NCBI RefSeq assembly: GCF_000247695.1
Contig: NW_004624730.1
Span: 25,993,657-26,057,656, forward strand
Origin: Heterocephalus glaber
Lineage: Eukaryota; Chordata; Mammalia; Rodentia; Bathyergidae
DNA: 64,000 nucleotides
Direction: 5' to 3'
In this document: positions 38,460 to 51,041 of the stretch, piece after piece
Numbering within the stretch: the stretch's first letter is position 1
Layout: every line of letters starts with the position of its first letter
Made by a program: the position numbers and the translations under genes
Notes under the pieces: model-generated
Database searches by the model: none
Told to the model about the DNA's origin: nothing
The model's input: the letters and a program-made list of their open reading frames with translations, nothing else

Positions 38460-39726
38460 CCACCCTCCGATACAAGCAACTTTATGGAGTCATTCAGCTC
38501 TGCATCCCCTGAGTGTGATCCAGGGCTCTTTGCATCTCTGACTGCCTCCCAGCACCTGAGGGTCAAGTATCCCACTGAGAGCTTGGAAAGGGAAGCCAAG
38601 AAGATTTGGAGCTGGTGCGGATGACTGTCGAGCACAGATGGCCAGTTATCGATGTAATCTGTGTATCTAGGAGGCATGTGTTGTAAGGAGGCAGCTGCTA
38701 ACCCAAATGAATCGAGCCACAGTTTTTAAGAAGGGAGAAAATGTGGATTGGAAAAGGATAGTGGTTTTGAATTTTTGCAGCTGTATAGGGCTATGATCGA
38801 TGGTTAAAAATCAGTATTGCGATCACTGATTGATTCAGGGTTTCCCCAGTTAGAGAAATAAGTTATGTCACTGGGATGAGAAAGAGACATTTTACAAGGT
38901 TATCCTTGACATTGTTTTCCTGGTATGCTGAATATATTATGTTGCTGCTAATTCTCTATTTTGGAATAAAGTAGTGGGTCCAGGTTTGGAAGAAGGTATT
39001 GACCTGTCATTTTCTAATGGAAAAAGAGGAGGGAATGCTTTTACTCCTTTTATTGACAATCTGTATGGTTGAATAAATTCTGGATTTTCTATCTATTCAT
39101 GGTGAAACCCCATAATGTTACTGGAAAATGAACCAACATTACTTTGTTCTGGCTGTGTGTGCAGCACTGAATTCTAATTGTGTTTCTCTATCTAAGTCCC
39201 AGAATGGAAACTGCCAAGATCCATTCATTTTGATAAATCAACTGTTTCAGATGGCTATCTACACTCGACTGCAGCTGCTGTGCTTTTTTTTCCTAGCAAA
39301 ATGATTATAAAGTAAATGTGCTCCAACTATTGCTCACATTGTTTTATAGAACTAATGAATTGCTCTGGGAATCCTGTTATGAAGAGTTTTGATCAATTAT
39401 TGTATACACATTGTTTAAAAGAAAATATATCATAATTAGGCTCACAAATCTGCTGTGAGGCTGCCTCTCCTGATGAATGAATTCCTTGAGGGTGGGTGGG
39501 GAGTGGTAGGTACATAGGGGTGCTTTGAATTTTTCTGGTTATTGATTTTTTTTATACATTATAATATGATGCCTTAACCAACATTGGCTGACAATTGCTC
39601 TTTGTCCAGAGTTTAATGCAGGAAAAAATACCTTTTGGTCCCTTTAAAAAATGTTTTCAAAGTGTGGGAAGGAAAAGCATATGGTCATCAAGCAAGGCTA
39701 TGGAGAACATTCACCTAGATCAAAAT
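38460..39726. other. Unassigned intergenic stretch
   Basis: No repeat family recognised. A 78-codon minus frame at 38441-38677 ends in the poly(T) of the neighbouring segment and is taken as chance. Confidence 0.35.
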
Positions 39727-39743
39727 AAGAAAATGTATTTCAG

Positions 39744-39833
39744 GGCCAGGGATTTAGCTCAGTGGTTCCACCGCCTGCCTCTCAAGCGCAAGGACCCAAG
39801 TTTGATCCCCAGTACCAAAAAAAAAAAAAAAGA
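39744..39833 (+). mobile_element. ID-type SINE
   Basis: gggccagggatttagctcag to ccagtacc plus A's. A perfect 17-bp duplication, aagaaaatgtatttcag, flanks it at 39727-39743 and 39834-39850. One of the cleanest insertions in the window. Confidence 0.95.
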
Positions 39834-40125
39834 AAGAAAATGTATTTCAGCTGTTACTACCATGGTGTTACAGCCCTTCCTCAATCACATTTATGTTGCC
39901 AACGAGAATCCTCACCAGATCAAAATGATTGGAATCAGGCTCAAGACAGCTGTGGCCTAGATAAAGAAAACCCAATGATTCTCGGTCTCCTGGAAACCAA
40001 GATATAGGATATGGCTCTGATAGCCAATTAGTGATCTGTTCTACCCTCACTACTACTCATCTGTGTGTGAAACTTTCTGCATAGTCATTGAACCATCATT
40101 GCTTGTTACAGTTTAAAAAGAAATA

Positions 40126-40219
40126 GGGCCAGGGATTTAACTCAATGCTTCCACCGCCTGCCTCGCAGGCTCAAGGTCCCGCCTTTGATCCCTGGTACCA
40201 AATTAAAAAAAAAAAAAAA
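40126..40219 (+). mobile_element. ID-type SINE
   Basis: ggccagggatttaactcaat to gatccctggtacc with an aattaaaa tail. The A box is altered (taactcaatgc). No certain duplication. It lies 290 bp from another ID. Confidence 0.9.
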
Positions 40220-40439
40220 TGGATTCCATTTTCTTCAAAGCTTTCTACTGCACAGTCTGGGACTCCTACACAAAGTGATAACAAAGTCAGAGACAATTTG
40301 AGTAGTGTATAAAAGGAATCATCAATCCAATTAATACAATGCCTTTTCCCCATTAACTTTTTTCTAGTAATTTCATTGTTCAAACACTGAAGAGAAATCT
40401 GCATGTAAATATATTCTATACAAGAGACTAACAAATAAC

Positions 40440-40915
40440 AGTGTGATTCTAGATTTATTAAAATGTGAACTTATATAAAAGGAGAGAAATAAGATAATGA
40501 AGAGAAAGTCTTTAGCTCCTCACAAGTTTTGCACATTGATCAGAAATTAGCCCTTTATACCTACCTATAAACATTAAAGACATGATGATATACTCTAGGA
40601 AGTGAAACTTAAGGAATTAAGAACTGTATGAGGCAGATAAGTGTTGGTATGATCAAAATCATTTGGACTTTGTGTTCAAATCAGAGAGTCTCTGGGACTC
40701 AGGAAAGAATCTTTGTAACATCTTCCTCTGTCCTATAAAAGAAGCCGAAAAGAGACCCTTAAATGAGATTCCTTTTCTTTGGCAAGGGAGTGCTCTGGTT
40801 CTTATCAAAAGGGCTATCCCTCAGGAACTCTCAAGTCTCCTGGAGCTTCCTGTTGATCTAAATTCACATCGCTTTCTGTAATAAAGCTTCTCTCTCCCCA
40901 AAACAAAGATAAGAA
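40440..40915 (+). mobile_element. Possible LTR-like element
   Basis: TATA-like cctataaaag at 40733 is followed about 140 nt later by gtaataaagcttctctctcc, an arrangement resembling an LTR promoter, R region and poly(A) signal. Ends and duplications are not clear, so this may be coincidence. Confidence 0.3.
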
Positions 40916-43295
40916 CACCATGGACAAAGAGAATTTGAAAAAAGGTAGTGTCCATGGGAGACCAATGTTCGGAGAGTTAAACCACTAGTAACAGTTTAGA
41001 TTTTAAAGCGGTGTTCCCAAACTCTTTCATCTCATAGAGCACGTGAAGTTCATGTTTGTACAGATGAGGCTATTTGAAGTGCAAACCTCAGGCTCCACAC
41101 CTCTGAGGACCAAAAATAAATTTCTGAGGTACACTGTAAGCCATTCATGCAGGAAGCTCTGCTACCCAGCAGAAACAGCTGGCCTTTTTCGTTACATTGA
41201 CCTCTTTTTCTGTCTGGTGAAACCTATGAACTTCTCAAAATATTTTTAAATGCACAAAATAAAATTCATGTGATTGACAAAGAAACTGATTATACTGAAA
41301 TATTGTTCATAAATTCATTAAATGTACAACAATATATGTGTTTATTAAAGCAATAAGTGAGATCAATGTTAATTTCAAAATCATGGTTGTTGCCAGTAGT
41401 GTGGAGGTTCATAACCTATGCACATAATTAAACGCCAAATTTTAGGCAAAAATGAGCGAAAATTAGGATGTAATTTTTTCAAATCCCAATTTATAGATCC
41501 ACTGAATTTTTCCAGGGATCCAAGGTTAACAACCTGCTTTGGAGAAAAAAGAAACCTAAAGGAAAATTCTTCTCTGTTGTTTTCTATTCTTCCCTTTCCC
41601 CAGACTTTTCCTGAATCACTCATAACCCCTTCCCATTATCCCCTCATTCTGCAGTTTTATTTTCTCTCTATACTTATCTGGCCTTCCTTCTTGCTTTGTT
41701 TCTCCCTTCATTCTCTTACTTTTCACTTAATTTTCTTCTTTCCCTTCTCACCGTCTACTTCTTAGTGCACTCAGCACGTGAGCAGGCCCATCAGGGACAA
41801 GCCTTGAGTCAGTGTGTTTAGAGCCAACAGTGGAAGTTTGAGCAAAGAGGGAAATCCCAGTTTCTTCAAATAATACAGGAGCAATTCATAAAGCAATTAG
41901 GAAAACTAAGTTAGACAATGCATGTTTTTAGTACTAAGTCTGACACAGAGTGAGTTCTCAGTGAGTATAGTGATGATACTTAGCTGATTCAGTCAACTGA
42001 GCAAATACTACCTAGAACTCTAGGAAGAAAGTACAGTTGAATTTTGTGTAATATGGAATTCCTTTTTGCTACTTAGAAACCTATTTTGTTCTTAAATGTT
42101 GTGCAATACACATCAATGGTGTGCTAATGCTATGGTATTTTCCACGCACCAAATTTAGTGGATGCATATTTTAATTTCAAATGGTGAGTTGCTTATGCTT
42201 TGGACCATGTCACCTACCTTGATATTGTACACAGAAAAAAAAACCTGGGTAATAAGAAGATAGCTATCATAGTATTTCTATTCAGGACAATAAGTCAAAG
42301 CTTTCTGATTTGTTTACTTTGAAATCCAAAGTACATTGGCTATACCTGGATATATCCAAAATGAATCTGTTTAAACAAGGAAAATTACTAGTTAAAAATA
42401 TACCTCATGTATTCAGCACACTCAAACACAGATCTATAAAAATTTTGTTTTGACAATAATTCCTTATCTATCTATCTGTCTGTCTCTCTCTCTACCTCCC
42501 CCTGCCCCTCTCCACCATCTTTTCATTTATTCATTCCTCATTAACCATAAAATTGAAATAAAAAGAGAATGAATTTTTTAAAGTCACTTTCCATTCTGGA
42601 GCTTTGTTAATTTCTTCTAAGTGCACTTTAGTGCTGTTTAATTTGTATCTAGGGGTAGCACGCTGTTACTGCACTATTGCTCATTCCTCCAGATAAAAGC
42701 AATTAGTTGGAGTAGCCAAATCCTCCACCTGGCCACCATCAGCATATGCATAGCACCAGGAGAAAACAGAAAGCTGAGTGTTCCTCAGGGCCTATTTCCT
42801 TTAGTATTCAAATTCTTCACTTTCTTCGGTGGACTACAGTAGTGAGAACATATTTATGGAACACAGACCATCTCTGATTTTAATTCTGGCAGACAAGGAA
42901 CATAGCTATGTTTCCATTCTGGTATTTTAGTACCAAACTAAGCCCTTTCTATCTAAAAGCTATTGCACTGAAAAATAAGGAATCTCTAAAGTGCACCTGC
43001 TAATGTGGCGCTGGTTGATACCGGAACTCACAATTCTGTTAATGTTATGTAAGAAAAGTCTAGAAAGAGATTAGAGTGATTCTGATGTAGAATTGTAGAT
43101 AATTAGACTTTTGAAAATGAACAGTCATTGTACTGTGATGATTTCTTTTTAGGATCACTGAACAACTCTAAAGCCCTAGGAGTTAGAATCTAATAATTTA
43201 GGGGTAACTTGATATATATCCATGTATATATCACTCCATAGATATCACCGGATTGGTGGTCATGCAGATAAGTCTGAATTTAAAAATCAAATCTT
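40916..43295. other. Unassigned stretch
   Basis: No recognised element except a pyrimidine tract with TATC, TCTG and TC units at 42470-42500. Confidence 0.35.
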
Positions 43296-43375
43296 ATCAC
43301 TTCTCGGCCTTTTGGTTAAGATCAAGTGTAAAAATAAAAGCTTAATTTATCTGGGAATCTGATACCCAAGAACAG
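43296..43375 (+). pseudogene. U2 snRNA pseudogene, 5' part
   Basis: atcacttctcggccttttgg followed by ttaagatcaagtgta matches the first 35 nt of U2 snRNA with two changes (G to A at position 4, C to T at position 21). Sequence then diverges; cttaattt and atctgatac correspond to the Sm-proximal region. The 3' half, including the stem-loops past the Sm site, is missing. Non-functional copy. Confidence 0.88.
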
Positions 43376-44339
43376 CTATTTTCAACTAAGGACCTATTAT
43401 GCTGTATTCAACTAAAGCATGTGCTAAGCATCTTATACAAGATCAGTAGAGTCAGGAAGTGTGTAAGAATTTTAGATAAATAAGACATACTACAATATTT
43501 TCATTCTATATGAAGTGCTTGTAATTAACTTTACATTTTTACTTTTGAACAATATTTATAATTTTCCTTTAAGTTAGATTTCAACAAGAAATGTAGGGTT
43601 CATAAGAACTAATATTAGAAGGAACTCCATAAATATTTTTTGAATTTAAAAAAGGCTAGTTTAGTGAATTAATTAAGACTACATTGTAACTCTTAATCTA
43701 TCAGTGACAATTTAGCAGAAATTTCCTGAGAAATGTTCTTATTGACATTATTTTCATATTCATTATCATCACACTATTGACACTTTTTAAAATGTGCAAG
43801 TGTAGAATTGTACTGTAGATTTCTCTGCATCAGAGGAAATAAGAAAACAGACCCAATCAAGGCAGGAAATTCTCCAATCTTAGCAATTTGCTAAACAAAT
43901 CTATCTTGCATATTGTTCTAGATTTGAAATGATTTTAAAACAATCAACTTTTTTCTCTTGGCCCATTCAAGAACCAACCTAAATCCCAGTTTTCAAATGT
44001 GAAAAGGACAAAAAAGGGTGGGGATGAAACAATATATTCAAAGACATGGTTTTAAAGAATTAGATTGCTATATCGTTTCACAGCAGACAGTCTAGAAAGG
44101 ACAATTGCTAAGCTTTTTGGTGGTATTAGCAGAATAGTAATATATATGTCATTTTTATTTCATACAAGAAGACTAGAGGTGAATGACAATAAATTCTACC
44201 AAATGCCAGTAAATTTTAATATTCTTTTAGATGTAATTCTAATATTCCAATTCTTGTTAGTATTTTAATTTTTAGATATATAATTCAAGGTTTCAATGCA
44301 ACACCACATAAAAAAGAAAATTTCAAAGTTGTCTGCCAA

Positions 44340-44885
44340 ACACCATCCTTCTCTTGGGAAAAGTATCCATAGTTTATCAAGAAATTATTCTATATCTACC
44401 CAAGAGAAGTGTAAACCCATATCCATACAAATACTTACTTGTAAATGATCATAACACCATTGCTCATAATAATAAAAACGTTTTTTTAAAAAACTTCAAA
44501 TGCCCATGAACTGCTTAATAAATAAACATGAAGTGGTCCATCCAGTATATTATTCAGAAATAAAAAGATGTGCATTACTGATAACTGCTATAGTCAGAAA
44601 GAATGACAAAAAATCATGATAAATGAAATAAGCCAGATACAAAAGCCGTACACTATACTGTTCCATTTATATGAAATGTCCAGGAAATAAAAATCTATAG
44701 AGATAAAAAGCAGGCCAATCATTACCTGGAGCTGAGGATGGCAGCAAAGAAGCATGAGGGGTAAATTTTTAAAAGGAGGCTGTAAAATCAGAATTTGGTG
44801 CTAGTACCATGACATATACATTTTCTTAAAAATCTTTGAAGTCTACACTTAAATAAATAAATTTCATGATATGCAGACAACTCAA
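44340..44885 (+). mobile_element. Ancient L1 (L1ME-like) 3' region
   Basis: Blocks acccaagagaagtgtaaacc, aacaccattgctcataataa, caaatgcccatgaactgctt, tccatccagtatattattca, gaaataagccagatacaaaa and atactgttccatttatatga lie in the order of old L1 3' ends. Much older than the L1 copies at 46 and 50 kb. Confidence 0.75.
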
Positions 44886-45975
44886 TAAAGATATTACTAA
44901 TACCAAACACAAAATGTGAATAGATTTACCATGCAAAAAAATCATCTATGAGACATAAAATATGTTTTTACTAACGTCCAAAGCAATTATCAATCAGAAC
45001 TGATAAATTTTTCTTCTGGAAAAAAGTGATGAAAATATGAGAATAGGCATTCCCTAAACTGCCCTACCTTCCAACATTCTCTCTCTCTCAACAATGACAT
45101 TGCTCAGAGAGTACTAGGGGATTCCTATGTACCGAGCATCACAACTTTAATAGAAGAAAAAATAGTAGTGCTGCTTCAAACCAATCAAGACACTGTTTTG
45201 CTAGCCTTTGTTTTTCTAGAACTTCTTTGCTGTCACTGAACTAGAGATTGTTCCACAAATACTGATGACACACCTCTGTAATTCTATGGTTCCCCGGATC
45301 AACAGAGCCATTTGCACTAACTCTGAATCAGTGTAGACCCTTTTCCCTGCCGCAAGCCCCACTTTCTTCAAACTCTCTTCCAGCCATATCCCCCATCACC
45401 TGCAGATTCCCTTGCTTCTATTTCAAAGAGAAAATCAATCCCACTCTGAAGAAAATCACTTAGGTCCTATTCCCATTTAACCACTGACAATGCCATTTCC
45501 ATTCCCTCAGATGTCAACACAGAGCTATCTCCCACACATTCAAGCTCTTCTTACTTTTCCCTTATAGTACAAACATGTACAAGGTCTTTCACCATTTTAA
45601 AATTAATCCTCAAACATGCATACCCGGCCACTTCTGCCCTGCCTCTATCCCTTCACTTCTTTGAAATATCCAAGACTCCTGCTTCCTCTTCCTGAGCTCT
45701 ATGTTAGCTCAGCAATGACATGCTGGTTGCTACATCACTGGTTTCTCAACAATCCTTAGTTTCTTGTTCTCTCAGTAGTAGGCTTTTGAGGCCTTAGAGT
45801 GAGTCCCTGGAGCGTGTTGGATTTCCCAATACCCAGACCATTGTTTCAAAATGCCTCCTGCACATTTCAACTTGGATTGCACATTGACAGTCAGTGCAGA
45901 CTCATATATTGTATTTCATCAAAACTGCCACCAATCATAAAATATATATATCTATAGATAGATATAGCTAGCCAA
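44886..45975. other. Unassigned stretch
   Basis: C- and T-rich sense strand around 45340-45700, otherwise unremarkable. Ends in a tata/tagata run at 45945-45967. Confidence 0.35.
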
Positions 45976-45980
45976 AAATA

Positions 45981-46830
45981 CATACACTTCAGGAAAAAAA
46001 AGACTTTTATAAATATTTTAATACTAAATTGATTGAGACGTATCAACTGGAGACTGCATAAAGAAAATGTAATTTTTTTAATAAAATGGAGTACTACTCA
46101 GCCATGAAAAATGCGGAATTAGAGACATTTATTGCTAAATGGATCCACATTGAAGCGATACTCTTAAGTGAAATAAATAGGACACATGTGTGTAAATACT
46201 GAATAGTTTCTCTAGTGTGAGAAACTGAATGTGTACATAAGTACTAAAAGGTATAATAGATAATATAAAATAGGAAGAAAAGGAGCAAAAGGGAAGGGGA
46301 AGTGGAAGGGGAAAAGAAAGAAGGGAATAGAATTGATATGAGAAAATGAAAAAATGGAAACAAAATCTTTGTAATTAGGGAGGGATGGAGGGGTTGAAGG
46401 GAGGGCAGGGGAATGGGGAAAAAATAAGAACAGAGATTATATAAAGATGCAAATTTCCAATGATGAATGTCATTATATTGTATACCTAAAATGTACCAAT
46501 AAAACTAATTTTTAAAAATAATAATAATAAATTGATTGTGACATCATGAGATTAATACAAGTTACCTTTGGCATCTACAATTACACAAGATGCTCAAAGT
46601 GGTGGCCATTAGCTTCCAGGCATTTATTAATACAGTGAACAGCTGCTTGGGTAACCTTGGTCATTGAGTTTGCTGCACATGCATCTTCAATTTCTTCTCT
46701 AAGGGCCAGCAGTGTAGTAGGTTTTCTGCGATATACAATATCCTCTAGAGTCGCCCATTCAAAGGTAACACCATGTGTTGAAAAACCATCATACTATCAT
46801 ACTATTTTTCTCATTTTTCTGAAGTGGGTA
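45981..46830 (-). mobile_element. Tc1/mariner-superfamily element, internally deleted, split by an L1
   Basis: Terminal inverted repeats catacacttcagga (45981) and, in complement, tacccacttcagaa (46830 end), each beside TA. The minus strand of 46769-46581 gives 62 open codons up to a stop: WATLEDIVYRRKPTTL in the first part and NGHHFEHLV at the end, the usual close of a DDE transposase of this superfamily. The catalytic core is deleted. An L1 tail inserted at 46040-46528. Without it the element is about 360 bp. Subfamily unknown to me. Confidence 0.72.
46040..46528 (+). mobile_element. 5'-truncated L1 3' end inside the DNA transposon
   Basis: Starts within the last ORF2 codons (actggagactgcataaaga), then tgtgagaaactgaatgtgta, the G/A-rich UTR block and aatgtaccaataaaa. 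Target-site duplication aaattgattgagac (46026-46039) / aaattgattgtgac (46529-46542), 13 of 14 matching. Confidence 0.93.
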
Positions 46831-46849
46831 TACATTATGTATACATAAG

Positions 46850-46851
46850 AT

Positions 46852-46899
<48 letters not shown>
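46850..46899. repeat. (TAGA)n tetranucleotide microsatellite
   Basis: About 12 uninterrupted TAGA units, just past the right end of the Tc1/mariner-type element. Likely highly polymorphic. Confidence 0.95.
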
Positions 46900-47213
46900 C
46901 TTAAAAATGAGCCTTAGCAAATTGAGAGCTATTTAGGTGTGGGAGAAACAAAAACAAAATACATTGTCTTACATTTCTTACATTCAGTGAACTATGGTAA
47001 AGAAATGGATAATTTCATCAGCTGCACTTCAGAACAAAAGGTGTTCCGGCAGCTGACAAAGCATGAGAAAATACACAGATGTTTGAAAATTCCCAGTCCA
47101 TTTGAGTAACTGTGGCATTTGGAAAGGCCAAGGCCAACTTGAGACACTCTGTTATCAAAAATGTCTGAGCAATCAAGCTACCTTTAAGCTGTAGGGTAAA
47201 TAAAATAACTTCA

Positions 47214-47460
47214 TCAGTTCTTGGTTGGAACAGACACATTACAAAAGAGAGATGAAGAGAAAAAGAAATAGAAATTTATTAACACAGGGAATGAATTTTA
47301 AAAGACATAACTTTGAATTCTAGCTTCTATAGCATCTTCAACAAAGAACACTAATTTTTAAAGAAGTAATAAGACAATGGAAAAGCACTTGGAGCCTCTG
47401 GAGTGACAAATGCCTTGGGGGAAGGCAAATAACTACAGACAAAGATTACTTAGTTATCAA
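47214..47460 (-). mobile_element. ERVL-type (MLT2-like) LTR fragment
   Basis: Directly homologous to 52896-53150: shared blocks agttcttggttggaaca, acattacaaaag, tagcatcttcaac, aagaa(c/t)ga-type and taataagacaatggaaaag. Antisense orientation is inferred from the fuller copy at 52.9 kb. Confidence 0.5.
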
Positions 47461-49282
47461 AGCTGATACTATCTTCAGACTTCTAAGAATCTAAACAACA
47501 ACGTGATGAAAGTTCATTTATAATAATGATGCAATTAACAAGGATATTTGGTTATTTCTGAGGCAACATTTTTAAATAATAACTAGAATTATGACTGATA
47601 ATGTTATACCAGGGCCATCAGATTTCTAGGAATTTCATACAATTTCTGGAACACATATTAATGGCATATTCATATAACTCAAAAAACCTAAACATTATTT
47701 CTTATTTGACAATAATTCCTGTACAAATTTAACATTTCAAATAAGTCTGATTAGTTTAATATTTTTCCTTTTATAAAGCCAAAGAACAAATTCTTCAAGA
47801 TATTCCAGGGATCCATCTAGAAAATTCCAAAGTTAATTTGAGGTTCAAAAGATTTAATTTAGGAACTGATTTGGGAAAGTTGTCAAAATATTTAAAATAC
47901 TTGAACACATATGACCACAGATCACTATGAAAAATGATCATTCAATTAACCAGAGTGAGAATTAAAAGATTCAATGAAAATACAGAAAGTTATACAGTAA
48001 CCTAGTTACTAAAATAATTGTTAAAAGATTAGGTCTGGTCATAGAAAGGACTAATCTTTCTTACACAATCAAAGACCTGATAAATAAGAACATGAAGTTC
48101 AAGAAATTTTTCACAAGACACAAAACTCTTGTTTTCTAGTTAGATAATTCTAAAGGTAAAAATCTTTCATTATCTTTTATCAAAAGCAAACAAAATCACC
48201 AAGAAAACTTTTTTTAACAGAAAGAAATTCAAATTCTAGTTTTGTTCTAATGCATTTTTATATTAAAGCTCATTTTCAAATTTATATAATAAATTCATTC
48301 ATTGTAGCCAGCTTAGGCACATCAGACTTATATTGTCTCACCAGGCTCTCTCTCTTTCTCTCTCTCTCTCTGTCTCTCTCCTCATTCTCTATCTTTCCCT
48401 TTCTGTCTGTCCCTTCTCCCCTTTTCCTCTTCCCCTCTCTCTCACCTTCATTCCTCTATCCCTACCCCTCTCCACCCCTACATTTTCTATATCCCTTTAG
48501 TTTTTGTCCCATATTTTCATTTTAAAGCAACTTTTTATTTTACTTTAGTACAGAATTAATTGCTATCTTTTTCCTTTAGGAAAAAGACATTTTTATTTAT
48601 ACCTGAAAACTTTCCTTACTAAAAATATATTTTATTTTCCTCATATACTTTGCATAGAGTTGTTTCCCTTGTTATTTCTAGGAATTTTAATTATATATAT
48701 ATTAATCAGAATTCTTAACTCTTAATAACTTTAATTTCTAGAAGCATGTACTTCTTCATAACAAAATTTTTCAATATGGCACAAGACATGCTTGCTGATA
48801 AACCCAAATGTGTCTAACTTCTCTATGCCATATAAAAACATGATGTCAAGAATGCGTAGACTTTGCTTACTAATTAATGTTTCAGTATTTAATCTTATTT
48901 GGAAATGATCTACCTATTCAATAAGTATCTATTTTTTAGCTTAATTTAGCAAAACCTAAAGGTGTTAGTTAACAGAGATTTGGGAAGCGGTTTGTAAGTA
49001 GCTATATTATCAACCATAATTATTCTTTAAATGTCCACTTATAAACTTTTCACTTGATTTTAGCAATTATGCTTAGATTACTTACGAAAATTTAATGAGC
49101 CGTTAAACAAAGCTAGCCATCACCTCAAGTGCTTCTCTGAAGTATTTTTATAGCACATGCAGGTTAGGCTGTCATCGCCATAGCAAGAACCTAAAAGTTA
49201 AAATACAGGTTTTGTTCGTTTGTTTTTATAAAATTAATAGGCCTAAACCAATTTTACTTACTAAAAGTTTATCTAAGTAACA
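47461..49282. other. Unassigned AT-rich stretch with a long pyrimidine tract
   Basis: 48343-48520 is a (TC)-rich run on the plus strand (ctctctct, cccttct, tctccac units). The rest is unique-looking. Confidence 0.5.
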
Positions 49283-49658
49283 TGTGATGGTTTATACTTG
49301 GATGTCCCCACTCCCAAAGCCTCACACTTTCATAGGTGGGGCTTTGAGGAGGTGATTGGACAACCGGGTTAAATGTGGTGTTGGGAGGTGAAGCCTTGTG
49401 GGAGCAGGTGGGCCACTGGGGTTGTGATCTGGAAAAGTCTCTCTCTCCTTCTGCCCTGTATCTCTCTTTTGCCTCCTCACTGCCATACCTTGAGCAAGCC
49501 TCCTCTGCGATGCCCTCTGTCATGCCACCCTGCCTTGGAACCACTTGACTATGGACTGAAACCTCTACAAACTGTGAGCCAAAATAAACCTTTTCTCTTT
49601 CAAGTTGTGAGTGCTGGGAATATAACAAAATCTCAGCAATGAGAAAGTAACTAAGACA
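49283..49658 (+). mobile_element. MaLR-type solo LTR
   Basis: tgtgatggtttatacttgga at the start; gaaacctctacaaactgtga, ccaaaataaacc and aatctcagcaatgagaaagt near the end, closing ctaagaca. The same plan as the LTRs at 21.4 and 50.6 kb, but a different subfamily. Confidence 0.75.
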
Positions 49659-50126
49659 TCACATGAACTTGAAAAGCATTTGAATGAATTCCTATACCTC
49701 CTCAAGCAGTTTTAGGAATATTTCATTTACATAAGTACAAATTGTTCTTTAAGCCAATTAGAGCTCTTTTACAAATTAATTTTGACAGTACCATCCAGAG
49801 ATAGGAAAATAACCTGTATGTATAACATACATACATAAACATACAGACACAAGCAGATTTTACAGCTCTCTTTTTAAAACTTCAGCCACCTGCCAGGTAC
49901 TATAATACAAAACTCACTAATTTATAAAAGAAGAGCTGAATCCAAATTATTTCTGGCAAACGAAATAAGCCAGGGTGACCTACTCAAATAGCCAAATCTT
50001 TCTACCAATATTAGTGGAACAGACTTAAGATTTTCCATTTGCCCAATTTCTAAATAGCCTTTTGAAGTTTTCCCTTTTGATGAGTCATCTCTCTGAAGTT
50101 TTCATTTCAAAAGTTATGTCTCTCAA

Positions 50127-50552
50127 TAAAGAACAAGGAACTAGACATTTATAGCAAAGTGGATGCACATTGAGGCCATACTCTTAAGTGAAATAAATAG
50201 GACACACATGGGTAAATACTGAATAGTTTCTCTGGTGTGAAAAACTAAAAGTGTGAATAAGGATCAAAATGTATAATTGATATTGTGAAATAGGAAGAAA
50301 AGGTCTAAAGGAGCAGGGGAAGGGGGGGTAGGGGAAAGGAAAGAAAAAAAAAGAAAAAATATGAGAAAAGGAGAAAAATGGAAACAAAGTCTTAGTAAAT
50401 AGGGAGGGGGGGAGGGGACGAAGGGAGGGCAGGGGAATAGGGAAAAAATAAGAACCAAGATCATGTACATCATGTAAAGGTTCAAGTTCCCAATGATGAA
50501 TGTAACTGTACTGTATACCTAAAATGTACCAATAAACTTAATGGGAAAAAAG
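50127..50552 (+). mobile_element. 5'-truncated L1 3' end with perfect target-site duplication
   Basis: Starts in the last ORF2 codons (taaagaacaaggaactagac), runs through the G/A-rich UTR and closes aatgtaccaataaac. Duplication gttatgtctctcaa at 50113-50126 and 50553-50566 is identical over 14 bp. Confidence 0.95.
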
Positions 50553-50585
50553 GTTATGTCTCTCAAATTTATATCTCAAAGGTGA

Positions 50586-51041
50586 TGTTATAGTTGGGAA
50601 TCCAAAGTATCTTCCTAAAACCTCATTGTATTGAAGGCTTGGTTGCCAGCTGGTGGGAATTGAGAAACTGGATGGTCATGAGGGCTCTAACTTCTCCAAA
50701 GGGATTAATCCACTGACCAGTTCATAGTTCAGTGGGTTTGTTGGGAGGTGCCACCTAATTGGATGAGATGGGTCACCAGGTGTGTCTTTGAAGGGTGTAT
50801 CTTGTCCCTGGTCCCTTCTTCTCAGCCTCTCTTCCTGCTCCCTCTGTTTTCTGGTTACCACGAGGTGAGCAGCTTTCCTCCACCACACCCATCTGCCGTG
50901 ACGCTTCTCAGTACAGGTCTAAAAACAATGGAGCCAGCTGACCATGGTCTGAAACCTTTGAAACTGTGGGGTAAAAGAAAATTTTCCTCCTTTATGCAGT
51001 ATATGTCAGGAATTTTGTCACAGCAATGCAAAACTAACACA
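50586..51041 (+). mobile_element. MaLR-type solo LTR
   Basis: tgttatagttgggaatccaa at the start; a ccatggtctgaaacctttga block, a degraded poly(A) region (gggtaaaagaaaatttt) and aattttgtcacagcaatgca, closing aaactaacaca. The longest of the three plus-strand MaLR LTRs. Confidence 0.75.

Noticed and set aside
46657..46848. Plus-strand 63-codon frame
   Set aside because: Antisense shadow of the transposase remnant.
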